Origin: Polaribacter sp. BM10
GTDB taxonomy: Bacteria; Bacteroidota; Bacteroidia; Flavobacteriales; Flavobacteriaceae
Assembly (NCBI RefSeq): GCF_002005425.1
Contig: NZ_CP019704.1
Span: forward strand, 2,748,001 to 2,812,000
DNA: 64,000 nucleotides
Reading direction: 5' to 3'
In this document: in pieces, positions 41,842 through 50,467 of the stretch
Layout: the number at the start of each line of letters is the position of its first letter
Numbering within the stretch: the stretch's first letter is position 1
Program-made: the position numbers and the translations under genes
The notes under the pieces: model-generated
What the model was told of the DNA's origin: nothing
Database searches by the model: none
Seen by the model: only the letters and a program-made list of their open reading frames with translations

Positions 41842-43467
41842 ATGTTGAATAAGTATTTTAATTATTTTTTTGGAGTAGTTTTTAGTTTGGTTTTTCTTGG
41901 CTGTAGTCAAGATATGGCTACAGATTCAAATGACCCTAAATTTGATGTTCCAGAAGAAGGTATAATACTTAATATCAATAATACATTTCAAGTTATAGAT
42001 CATTTTGGTGCTTCAGGTGGTTTTCAAGATCAATGGGTCGGAAAATGGCCTGATGCATCCAAAAATAAAGTGGCTGAATTGCTTTTTAGTTCAGATACTG
42101 ATGTGCAAGGTAATCCTAAAGGAATTGGTTTGTCTTTATGGAGAACAATTATAGGTGATGGAGCGGCTGATCAAGTTAATAGTGGTTTTTCTGCATCCAA
42201 TTGGTTTAGAGAAACAGAGTGTTATTTAGATGCTTCTGGAAATTACAATTGGGCGAAACAGCAGGGAGAACAGTGGTTTATGAACAAAGCAAGAGAATTT
42301 GGTGTATCTAAATTTACCACATGGGCAACAGCACCTCCTTATTTTATGTCTAAAAATGGTTATGTTTTTAGTACTTCAGACGTTAGTAATTTTAATTGTA
42401 AGCCAGAAAATTATACTAAATATGCAGATTTTTTAGCAACTGTAGTTAGATATTACGAGGATCAAGGGTTTAATATTACAACAGTTTGCCCATTTAATGA
42501 AACGCAATATCAATGGAATGCAACTGTAGGTTCTGCACAACAATCAGGTACAAGGGCAACAAATGCAGAAATTGCCCAAGTAACTAGAATTATAGATAAC
42601 GCTTTTACTCTAAAAGGTGTAAAAGCCAAAATTATGCTTCCAGAAGCAGCACAACTAAAATATTTGTTTGAAGGTAGTAACAATACTACCAACCAGGTTA
42701 ATGATTTTTTTAATGAGTCCAGTCCAAATTATATTGGAAATTTAAAAAACTTATCTAAATATATAGCAGGCCACAGTTATTTTAGTAATGGTACTACTCA
42801 AGAGTCTTTAAGGCAAAGAAAAACGTTAAGAACAACTTTAGCAAATTATAACTTAGATTATTGGCAAACAGAATATAGTCTTTTAGGTACAGGTTATCAA
42901 CAAGGTTTAGATGTTTCAGCTTTTACAGAAATTGATTATGCTTTATGGATGGCTAGAATAATTCATACAGATTTAGCTTTTGGAAATGCAACAGGTTGGA
43001 GTTTTTGGACGGCTTTAAATCAATCCACCTTCGGGGATCACCCTTTTCGCTTTAATTTAATTCTATATCAACCAAATTCAAACAGTCCTACACATACCGA
43101 TGGTACTTTTACTCCTAACAAACTTCTCTGGGCGTTAGGTAATTATAGTAGGTTTGTTAGACCGGGAATGGAGAGGTTTGAAGTTGTTGATGCAGATTAT
43201 AATGATGAAACATCAGTTGAAAACTTTATGATTTCAGGTTATAAAAATCAAAACACAAATGAAATTGTGTTGGTATGTGTTAATAATACCGATACAAACA
43301 GAGATTTAAAATTAGAAAATTATAGTACAGATTTTGAAATCAAGGGAGATGCTTTTGAGGTATATACAACTTCAAATACAAGTAATTTAAGAAGATCTGA
43401 AGTCTCTGTAGATAATATAAGCATACCAAAGAAAACTATAGTAACATTAAAAGCTGTCTTAAAATAA
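41842..43467 (+). CDS. GH30-family glycoside hydrolase lipoprotein (probable endo-beta-1,6-galactanase type)
   Basis: The 541-residue protein has a lipobox FLGC (Cys 21). A (beta/alpha)8 catalytic domain begins HFGASGGFQDQWVGKWP, with acid/base Glu 220 in PFNETQYQW and nucleophile Glu 344 in YWQTEYSLLG. A C-terminal beta-sandwich ends FEVYTTSNTSNLRR...IPKKTIVTLKAVLK. This is the Glyco_hydr_30_2 type of GH30, whose characterised members include endo-beta-1,6-galactanases; beta-glucosylceramidase and xylanase subfamilies look different in these motifs. It is likely outer-surface anchored, cutting the polymer for SusCD. A diverged paralogue lies at 45072. Subfamily assignment is from memory of motifs only. 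Confidence 0.85.
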   Translation: MLNKYFNYFFGVVFSLVFLGCSQDMATDSNDPKFDVPEEGIILNINNTFQVIDHFGASGGFQDQWVGKWPDASKNKVAELLFSSDTDVQGNPKGIGLSLWRTIIGDGAADQVNSGFSASNWFRETECYLDASGNYNWAKQQGEQWFMNKAREFGVSKFTTWATAPPYFMSKNGYVFSTSDVSNFNCKPENYTKYADFLATVVRYYEDQGFNITTVCPFNETQYQWNATVGSAQQSGTRATNAEIAQVTRIIDNAFTLKGVKAKIMLPEAAQLKYLFEGSNNTTNQVNDFFNESSPNYIGNLKNLSKYIAGHSYFSNGTTQESLRQRKTLRTTLANYNLDYWQTEYSLLGTGYQQGLDVSAFTEIDYALWMARIIHTDLAFGNATGWSFWTALNQSTFGDHPFRFNLILYQPNSNSPTHTDGTFTPNKLLWALGNYSRFVRPGMERFEVVDADYNDETSVENFMISGYKNQNTNEIVLVCVNNTDTNRDLKLENYSTDFEIKGDAFEVYTTSNTSNLRRSEVSVDNISIPKKTIVTLKAVLK

Positions 43468-43509
43468 GTCTAGCTAAAAAATCTTTAATTATAATAAAAT
43501 TAGTACAAC

Positions 43510-44946
43510 ATGAAAAAGTACATCGAATTGAAATCTTTTTTTTTAGTTATAATATTTGGTCTTTTTGTTTTCGCTTGTTCAAGTGAGGGAGGTACAGATC
43601 CTAACGATCCTATTTTTGATGATATTGGTGATGGAGGTGATGTTACAGGTGATATAGCATTTGATATAACCCTTAAAGTTGATGCAACTGATGGTGTAAA
43701 TATAAATCCAGATATTTTTGGAGTAAATAATGATTGGAGAAGAGTGCCAAATACGGGTTTTTCTACTTTTACAAATACGCTTGAAAATATGGGGTTAAAC
43801 TCTAAAGTATTTAGATATCCTGGTGGCTGGGAGTCAGAATTTTATGCTTGGACAAGTAATGCAACTCCTAATTGGAAAGATGCTCCTGCAGAGCCAGGGG
43901 CATCTGTATCTGCATTAAAAGAGAACTTCAATAATTATAGTATAGTAATACCTACTGTAGATGCCATGAATACAAACCCTGGTTCTTCTCAATGGAACAA
44001 TGCAATACAAAAGTTAGAGCAAGTTGCAGAAAATGCCATTGTAGCATCAGGTATTGATAATGGTATTGTAGAGATTGGTAATGAGTGGTGGTTGCAATGG
44101 GCAGGAGGTGTTTCTAGAGTTCAAAAGTTAGATAAATATGTAAAAGTTGCTATGGAAATTGCAGAGCATCTAGATCAAAAATTTCCAAACCATTCTTTTA
44201 AACTTTTAGTAAATGGTGATTATACTTTTCCTGATGAGTTTACAACGATGAAGCAGAAATTTACAAAGGCTTACGATGTGATTGATGGAGTGGCATTACA
44301 TACATATACTGGATATACAACAAATACACACAATATAAAAGGCTTAGAAAAAAGAATTATAGACTGTGCTAATAACTTTAACCCAAACAAAAATTTCAAG
44401 TATTTATCAGAGTGGATGCCTTCTAGAGATTATAATGAAAGAGCGCTTTATATGGAGGCGGCTAATATAATTCCAGATATAATACATATTTACGCAAGAG
44501 CTGGTGCGGAAGCAGCAGCTTATTGGCCACCAGTAAATACTCCTGTTCCAGGTTTAGGTTTAACCAATTGGAATTTTTCTAAAATTTTTCCAGCAGGTCA
44601 GATTTTAGGAGAAATGGCAAGTGAATATAAAGGAAAGGCGTTAAAAACAACATCCAGTACATTTCATATTGCGGCTGCTTTACAAGATGCAAACACTATG
44701 GTTTTATATGTAACAGGAGCTAAAGAAAGTGGTAAAAAAGTTGGAGTCAAAGTAGATGGGTTTACTGTAACTTCTATAGAAAGTGTTCATCGTTTTGTGC
44801 CTTTTGATTATAATGATACAGCCAAAGCAGAACCATACATAACAGAAGTGGCTTCTGCAAAATTATCTTCAAATAATGAAGTAGTTTTTGATGTCAATAA
44901 AGAAGGTTTACATCAAATTTATAAGATTATTTTAAAAGGTAATTAA
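43510..44946 (+). CDS. Clan GH-A glycosidase lipoprotein, family not recognised
   Basis: The 478-residue lipoprotein (FVFAC lipobox, Cys 23) has an Asp/Gly-rich linker to about residue 48, then a TIM-barrel-like domain and a C-terminal beta domain. Probable catalytic residues are Glu 192 in VEIGNEWWLQW (acid/base, Asn-Glu pair typical of clan GH-A) and Glu 301 in KYLSEWMPSR (nucleophile). VFRYPGGWESEFYAW at 100-114 resembles the substrate-binding strand of GH51, GH39 and GH79 enzymes. I cannot assign it to one family; an arabinofuranosidase, glucuronidase or galactanase role would all fit. It is last in the first PUL operon, before the second PUL promoter. Confidence 0.72.
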   Translation: MKKYIELKSFFLVIIFGLFVFACSSEGGTDPNDPIFDDIGDGGDVTGDIAFDITLKVDATDGVNINPDIFGVNNDWRRVPNTGFSTFTNTLENMGLNSKVFRYPGGWESEFYAWTSNATPNWKDAPAEPGASVSALKENFNNYSIVIPTVDAMNTNPGSSQWNNAIQKLEQVAENAIVASGIDNGIVEIGNEWWLQWAGGVSRVQKLDKYVKVAMEIAEHLDQKFPNHSFKLLVNGDYTFPDEFTTMKQKFTKAYDVIDGVALHTYTGYTTNTHNIKGLEKRIIDCANNFNPNKNFKYLSEWMPSRDYNERALYMEAANIIPDIIHIYARAGAEAAAYWPPVNTPVPGLGLTNWNFSKIFPAGQILGEMASEYKGKALKTTSSTFHIAAALQDANTMVLYVTGAKESGKKVGVKVDGFTVTSIESVHRFVPFDYNDTAKAEPYITEVASAKLSSNNEVVFDVNKEGLHQIYKIILKGN

Positions 44947-44964
44947 TTTCTAATTTAAGTATTT

Positions 44965-45022
44965 TTGTCCATATTTATACTTTTGTTGTCTATTTTTATT
45001 AATTGTTGTTTTATTAATTTTG
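44965..45022 (+). promoter_or_regulatory. PUL operator-promoter 2 (GH30/sulfatase/transporter operon)
   Basis: TTGTCCATA at 44965-44973 and TTGTCTATT at 44986-44994 are direct repeats exactly 21 bp apart. The -7 box TAATTTTG starts at 45015, 29 bp after the second repeat start. Both 9-mers are identical to those at 35537 and 35558, and the spacings are the same. It precedes the second PUL transcription unit by about 50 bp. Confidence 0.72.
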
Positions 45023-45071
45023 TTAATGAAATAAAGTGTTAGGTTAGGTTTTGGGTAATTTTTTACAATAA

Positions 45072-46631
45072 ATGAATAAGAGTAGTATTTTATATGTTTT
45101 TATAATTTTTATATTTCTGATAAGTTGTGAATCTAAAGTTCATCAAGAAGTTTTAGAAGTAAATATTAATACAAAAAAAATATTTCAAACAATAGAAGGA
45201 TTTGGTGCATCTGATGCCTGGAGATGTCAGTTTGTTGGTAAAAATTGGCCTGAACAAAAAAGAAAAAAAATAGCCAAGTTACTTTTTAGTCAAGAGCTTG
45301 ACAAACAAGGAAATCCAGAAGGGATTGGACTTTCAATTTGGAGATTTTATATAGGTGCCGGAACAACCGAACAAAAAGATAGTTCTCTAATAGAAAATGA
45401 ATGGAGAAGAAATGAATCTTTTATAGATGCAAAAGGAAATTACGATTGGTCAAAACAAAAAGGGCAACAATGGTTTTTAAATTCGGCTAAAAAATATGGA
45501 GTAGATCAATTTTTAGCATTTTCTATTTCAGCTCCTATTCAATGGACAAAAAATGGTAAAGGTTTTAATGGTGATAATAAAGATGGAGAGATAAATTTAA
45601 AACCAGAGCATTTTGATGATTATGCTCAGTTTATGGTTGAGTTTCTAAAACACTTTAAATCTAAAGGAATTGCTTTTGATTATTTAAGTCCAATAAATGA
45701 ACCACAATGGGATTGGGAAAAAAGGTCGCAAGAAGGAACTCCAGCAACCAATGTTAATATTTTAAAAATATCAAAATTATTAAATCAAAAAATAGAAGAA
45801 AATAAGCTGTCAACAAAGATTGTATTAGGAGAGGCTGCAGATTTACGTTGGTTGTATTCCGATTTTGGAAAACCAGAAAGAGGAAGTCAAATAGAATATT
45901 TTTTTAATCCTAATAATCAATTAAAAAATGTAAAACAAACCATTTCAGGACACAGTTATTTTACAACCTGGCCAGTAGATAGTTTAATATCGATCAGAAA
46001 AAAATTAAATAGTAAACTAAAAGATTACAACGTAAATTATTGGCAAAGTGAGTTTTGTATCCTTGAAAAAACAGACGACATTGGAGGAGGATGGAAAAGA
46101 GATTTAGGTATAAATACTGCACTGTATGTAGCACGTGTAATTCATGCAGATTTAACTATTGCAAATGCAAGTTCTTGGCAATGGTGGACCGCCTTAACAA
46201 ATGCCAATTTTAAAGATGGCTTAATTTATTTAGATACAGGAGATCAAAAAGATTTGTACAATTTGAATAAAATGAAATCGGATGGAGATTTCCATGATTC
46301 TAAATTATTATGGGCTTTTGGTAATTTTTCGAGATTTATTAGGCCTAACATGCAACGTGTAAAGATTCAGTTAAATGAAAAGAAGACATTAAAAGAACAA
46401 TATAAAGATTTAATGTTGTCTGCATATGTAGATCATGAAACCTCAAAACTTGTAATCGTTGCCATAAATTATGGTGATACAGATAAAACTATTGATTTTT
46501 CAGGCTATAACATTCAAGCTAAATACGAAACATCAAAAGATAAAAATCTAGAGTATCAAAAAGTAACAAAACAAATAATAACAGTAAGTAGACGTTCAGT
46601 AAATACATTAATAGGTAGTACATCCAAATAA
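45072..46631 (+). CDS. Second GH30-family glycoside hydrolase lipoprotein
   Basis: The 519-residue lipoprotein (FLISC lipobox, Cys 19) has the same architecture as the enzyme at 41842. GFGASDAWRCQFVGKNWP is at 43-60, acid/base Glu 210 in SPINEPQWDWE, and nucleophile Glu 327 in YWQSEFCIL; a C-terminal beta-sandwich follows. Its motifs are closer to the standard Glyco_hydr_30_2 pattern (GFGASDAW, NEPQW) than those of its paralogue. The two enzymes are clearly diverged and probably act on different branches or chain lengths. Endo-beta-1,6-galactanase is the best guess. It is first gene of the second PUL operon, 14 bp before the sulfatase gene. Confidence 0.86.
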   Translation: MNKSSILYVFIIFIFLISCESKVHQEVLEVNINTKKIFQTIEGFGASDAWRCQFVGKNWPEQKRKKIAKLLFSQELDKQGNPEGIGLSIWRFYIGAGTTEQKDSSLIENEWRRNESFIDAKGNYDWSKQKGQQWFLNSAKKYGVDQFLAFSISAPIQWTKNGKGFNGDNKDGEINLKPEHFDDYAQFMVEFLKHFKSKGIAFDYLSPINEPQWDWEKRSQEGTPATNVNILKISKLLNQKIEENKLSTKIVLGEAADLRWLYSDFGKPERGSQIEYFFNPNNQLKNVKQTISGHSYFTTWPVDSLISIRKKLNSKLKDYNVNYWQSEFCILEKTDDIGGGWKRDLGINTALYVARVIHADLTIANASSWQWWTALTNANFKDGLIYLDTGDQKDLYNLNKMKSDGDFHDSKLLWAFGNFSRFIRPNMQRVKIQLNEKKTLKEQYKDLMLSAYVDHETSKLVIVAINYGDTDKTIDFSGYNIQAKYETSKDKNLEYQKVTKQIITVSRRSVNTLIGSTSK

Positions 46632-46645
46632 AAATACATCAGTAA

Positions 46646-48256
46646 ATGAAATTTAAAAATAATTTTTTAGAATCAGTTTTAAGCCTTTGTTTAGTTGCCA
46701 TTTTATTAAATAGCTGTAAGGGTAAAGAGGAAAAAAGTAATAATAGTGCACAAAAAAAACCGAATATCGTTTTTATTTTGGCAGACGATCTTGGTGCTCA
46801 TGATTTAAGTTATTCAGGTAGTAAATATTATGAAACTCCAAATATTGATGCTATTGCCAAAGAAGGAGTACAATTTACGCAAGGATATGCTGCAGCTCAA
46901 GTATGTAGCCCTTCTAGAGCAAGTTTAATGACAGGGCAGTACACTACTCGTCATGGAGTAACAGATTGGATAGGTGCTGCAACTGGAAAAAAATGGGGAG
47001 ACTATTACAACACTAAAGTGATGCCACCAGAGTATGCTCATGCTTTACCAGAAGAGAATATTACAATTGCAGAAGCTTTAAAACAAAACGGATACAAAAC
47101 CTTTTTTGCAGGAAAATGGCATATAGGTGATGAACCTTATTCTCCAGAAAATAATGGATTTGATATTAATATTGGTGGTTGGGAAGTTGGTGGTCCTAAG
47201 GGTGGATATTATGCTCCTTGGAGAAATCCTAAATTAGATTACAAATACGAAGGTGAAAATCTAACAAAACGTTTAGCGTTAGAAACTGCAGATTTTATTT
47301 CAACAAATAAAGACGAACCATTTTTTGCTTTCTTGTCCTTTTATGCTGTTCATGGTCCTATTCAAACTACACAAGAAAAATGGAGTAAATATAGAAACAA
47401 AGCAGAAGCACAGGGTATACCAGAATCTGGTTTTGAAATGGAGGCAAGATTACCTATCAGAAATGTACAAGATAATCCTATTTATGCAGGTTTAGTAGAA
47501 TCTATGGATGATGCTGTTGGTGTTGTTTTAAAAAGATTAAAAGAATTAGGAATTGATGATAATACAATAATAGTCTTTACTTCTGATAATGGAGGAGTTG
47601 CTAGTGGAGATGCATTTTCTACGACTAATTTTCCATTACGAGGAGGTAAAGGATACCAATGGGAAGGTGGTATTAGAGAGCCTTATTTGATTAAAGCACC
47701 GATGTTAAAAAACACTCCAAAATCTATTGATTATCCTGTTTCTGGAATCGATTTTTATCCAACACTTTTAGACTTAGTTGGAGCAGAAAAAGACCCTAAC
47801 CAAATAATTGATGGAGTAAGTTTAGTACCTCTTTTACAAGGGAAGCCTTTAAATACTAGACCATTATTTTGGCATTATCCTCACTATGGTAATCAAGGAG
47901 GTGATCCTGTAAGTATCATCAGAAAAGAAGCGTATAAATTGATTCATTATTGGGAAGATGGGCATGATGAGTTGTATAATTTATCAAATGATCTAGGAGA
48001 GAAAAATGATATTTCTAAAAAAGAAGAAGCGATTGCTAAAAGTTTAAGGGCAGAGTTAGATGCATATTTAAAAAATATGAATGCTAAAATACCTGAAGTT
48101 TATGCCGATTATGATGCAGCTAAAGCAGCTAAAAAACAAGAGGAAAGAAGAACGAAAATGTTACAACGTCTTGAAAAGCAACGTAAGAACTTTTTGAGTA
48201 AAGATTTTGATCCTAAGAATAACTGGTACGACAGTAGCTTGAATACAAAAGATTAA
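46646..48256 (+). CDS. S1-family sulfatase, lipoprotein
   Basis: The 536-residue protein has a lipobox LNSC (Cys 24). The type I sulfatase core has the metal-binding ADDLG at 46-50, the formylglycine motif CSPSR at 87-91 (Cys 87, oxidised by an unlinked maturase), GKWHIGDEP, FTSDNGG and a C-terminal subdomain. It removes sulfate esters from carbohydrates, here probably in the periplasm or at the outer membrane. A charged Lys/Arg-rich C-terminal helix (about 490-520) is unusual. It shows that the substrate carries sulfate. It sits between GH30 and the MFS transporter. Confidence 0.92.
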   Translation: MKFKNNFLESVLSLCLVAILLNSCKGKEEKSNNSAQKKPNIVFILADDLGAHDLSYSGSKYYETPNIDAIAKEGVQFTQGYAAAQVCSPSRASLMTGQYTTRHGVTDWIGAATGKKWGDYYNTKVMPPEYAHALPEENITIAEALKQNGYKTFFAGKWHIGDEPYSPENNGFDINIGGWEVGGPKGGYYAPWRNPKLDYKYEGENLTKRLALETADFISTNKDEPFFAFLSFYAVHGPIQTTQEKWSKYRNKAEAQGIPESGFEMEARLPIRNVQDNPIYAGLVESMDDAVGVVLKRLKELGIDDNTIIVFTSDNGGVASGDAFSTTNFPLRGGKGYQWEGGIREPYLIKAPMLKNTPKSIDYPVSGIDFYPTLLDLVGAEKDPNQIIDGVSLVPLLQGKPLNTRPLFWHYPHYGNQGGDPVSIIRKEAYKLIHYWEDGHDELYNLSNDLGEKNDISKKEEAIAKSLRAELDAYLKNMNAKIPEVYADYDAAKAAKKQEERRTKMLQRLEKQRKNFLSKDFDPKNNWYDSSLNTKD

Positions 48257-48303
48257 TAAATAAATACCAGACCACAACAGTTTACTTACCAAAACAATAA
48301 TTT

Positions 48304-49707
48304 ATGTCTAAAACTAAATTTAACTTTGCCTATTTATTATTCCTTGCACTAGTATCTGCAATGGGTGGTTTCCTTTTTGGCTACGATTGGGTAGTTATAG
48401 GAGGCGCAAAACCATTTTACGAACTCTTTTTTGATATTAGTTCGCAACCAACATTACAAGGTTGGGCAATGAGTAGTGCGTTAATTGGCTGTATTTTTGG
48501 GGCGGTAATTTCTGGCTTTGTAGCAGATAAATTTGGTAGAAAACAACCTTTAATTTTAGCTGCAGCTTTGTTTACGTTATCTGCTTTTGGTACTGGTTAT
48601 GTAGATGAATTCACCCCCTTTATAATTTATAGACTTATAGGTGGTTTAGGTATAGGATTGGCGTCTACTTTATCGCCAATGTATATTGCAGAAATTGCAC
48701 CAGCAAAATATAGAGGTCAATTTGTAGCGATTAATCAATTAACACTAGTAATAGGAATTTTAGCTGCTCAAATTGCAAACTTTTTAATCGCAGAAGCTAT
48801 ACCAGATAGTTTTTCGCCAGAAATGATTTTAGCTTCATGGAATGGGCAAACAGGATGGCGTTGGATGTTTTGGGCAGAAATAATTCCTGCAATCTTATTT
48901 TTTGCGTTGATGTTTATCGTGCCTAAAAGTCCAAGATTTTTAGTAAAAATAAACAATAATGATACTGCCAAATTGGTTTTATCTAAAATAGGTGGAACTT
49001 CTTATGCAGAAGAAGAGTTGGCCAATATTAAGCAAACACTGCAAGAAGGAAATACCTCTAAAATTAGTTTTTCTGATTTTAAAAGTCCAAAGATTAAACC
49101 TATCCTAATTATAGGTGTTGTTTTGGCAATATTCCAACAATGGTGTGGTATCAATATTATTTTCAATTACGCTGAAGAAATTTTTACAGCAGCTGGTTAC
49201 AGTGTAGGAGATATGTTATTTAACATTGTAATTACTGGTAGTGTAAACCTAATATTTACACTTGTTGCAATGCGAACGGTAGATAGTTGGGGTCGTAGAA
49301 AATTAATGCTATTAGGTTCTATTGGTTTAGGTGTTGTGTACATTATTTTAGGTGGTGCTTATTACATGGAATTTACAGGTTTACCTGTTTTAATTTTAGT
49401 AATTACTGCCATTGCAATTTATTCGATGTCTTTAGCACCAATTACATGGGTAGTTTTATCAGAAATCTTTCCAAATAAAATAAGAGGTGTAGCAATGTCT
49501 ATCGCAACATTTTCACTATGGGTAGCTTCATTTATATTAACCTTTACTTTTCCAATTTTAAATGATGCATTAGGAGCTTCAGGTACATTTTGGGTATATG
49601 GTTTCATCTGTATAGCAGGATTTTTATTTATAAAAAATAAGTTACCTGAAACCAAGGGTAAAAGCTTAGAAGAAATAGAAATAGAACTAACAAAAGACAA
49701 AGAATAA
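48304..49707 (+). CDS. MFS sugar porter (sugar:proton symporter)
   Basis: The 467-residue, 12-helix transporter has the sugar-porter signatures. GGFLFGYDWVVIGGAKPFYE is in helix 1, DKFGRKQP in loop 2-3, RLIGGLGIGLASTLSPMYIAEIAP, WGRRKLM in loop 8-9 and PETKGKSLEEIE at the C-terminus. It takes up a monosaccharide, probably galactose, arabinose, xylose or a related sugar released by the PUL, through the inner membrane. Its stop is directly followed by the esterase start without any spacer, so translation is coupled. Confidence 0.94.
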   Translation: MSKTKFNFAYLLFLALVSAMGGFLFGYDWVVIGGAKPFYELFFDISSQPTLQGWAMSSALIGCIFGAVISGFVADKFGRKQPLILAAALFTLSAFGTGYVDEFTPFIIYRLIGGLGIGLASTLSPMYIAEIAPAKYRGQFVAINQLTLVIGILAAQIANFLIAEAIPDSFSPEMILASWNGQTGWRWMFWAEIIPAILFFALMFIVPKSPRFLVKINNNDTAKLVLSKIGGTSYAEEELANIKQTLQEGNTSKISFSDFKSPKIKPILIIGVVLAIFQQWCGINIIFNYAEEIFTAAGYSVGDMLFNIVITGSVNLIFTLVAMRTVDSWGRRKLMLLGSIGLGVVYIILGGAYYMEFTGLPVLILVITAIAIYSMSLAPITWVVLSEIFPNKIRGVAMSIATFSLWVASFILTFTFPILNDALGASGTFWVYGFICIAGFLFIKNKLPETKGKSLEEIEIELTKDKE

Positions 49708-50445
49708 ATGATGAAATTAAAAAAACATAAAATTCTAATTGTTATTTTATTAATGAGTTTAAACTTTGCTTGTGCTCAAGAATTTTCTAATTCAAATAAG
49801 GATATTGTAAAGCACTATTTAGATTCACTAAAAAAAGAATTAAAAGTAAAGTGGCCAAAGAATAGAACTATTAATCTGGTTTTTCACGGGCATTCAGTTC
49901 CTACAGGTTACACTACAAGAGGTGTTATAGATCGCTCAAATTCTTATCCGTACAGAACCTTAAAAAAGGTCAACGACTTTTATCCGTATTCTGTGGTAAA
50001 CACTATCACAACTTCAATTGGTGGGGAACAAGCAGAACAAGGAGCAAAACGTTTTAAAGCTGAGGTATTAAATCATAGGCCAGATGTACTTTTTATTGAT
50101 TATGGATTAAATGATAGAAGTATTGGTTTAGAACGAGCAAAAATTGCTTGGGAGCAAATGATAAAAGAAGCCTTGCATTATGGAGCAAAAGTAATTTTGC
50201 TAACCCCTACACCAGATTTAAAAGAAGATATTTCTTCAAATGAAACTCCTTTAGCCAAACATAGTGCACAAATAAGAGCGTTAGCAAAAAAGTATAATGT
50301 TGGTTTGGTAGATAGTTATCAGCTATTTAAAGACTTGGCATCAATTCAACCATTAATAGGGTATATGTCTCAGAACAATCATATCAATCAAAAAGGACAT
50401 CAATTTGTTGCAGATGCTATTTTCGAATATTTCAAAATACACTAA
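49708..50445 (+). CDS. SGNH/GDSL-type hydrolase, exported
   Basis: The 245-residue protein has a signal peptide with a possible lipobox (NFAC, Cys 22) and an SGNH fold. Block I reads FHGHSVPTGY with Ser 63 as nucleophile, but the usual Asp of GDS is His. Block III is IDYGLND (Asn present). The last block reads NNHINQKGHQ, which keeps the His but lacks the Asp three positions before it. Such enzymes remove acetyl or other acyl groups from glycans. Position in the PUL suggests a carbohydrate esterase, but the changed blocks leave activity uncertain. It starts at the base after the MFS stop. Confidence 0.8.
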   Translation: MMKLKKHKILIVILLMSLNFACAQEFSNSNKDIVKHYLDSLKKELKVKWPKNRTINLVFHGHSVPTGYTTRGVIDRSNSYPYRTLKKVNDFYPYSVVNTITTSIGGEQAEQGAKRFKAEVLNHRPDVLFIDYGLNDRSIGLERAKIAWEQMIKEALHYGAKVILLTPTPDLKEDISSNETPLAKHSAQIRALAKKYNVGLVDSYQLFKDLASIQPLIGYMSQNNHINQKGHQFVADAIFEYFKIH

Positions 50446-50467
50446 TAGAAGAAAGAAGATTTACTAA

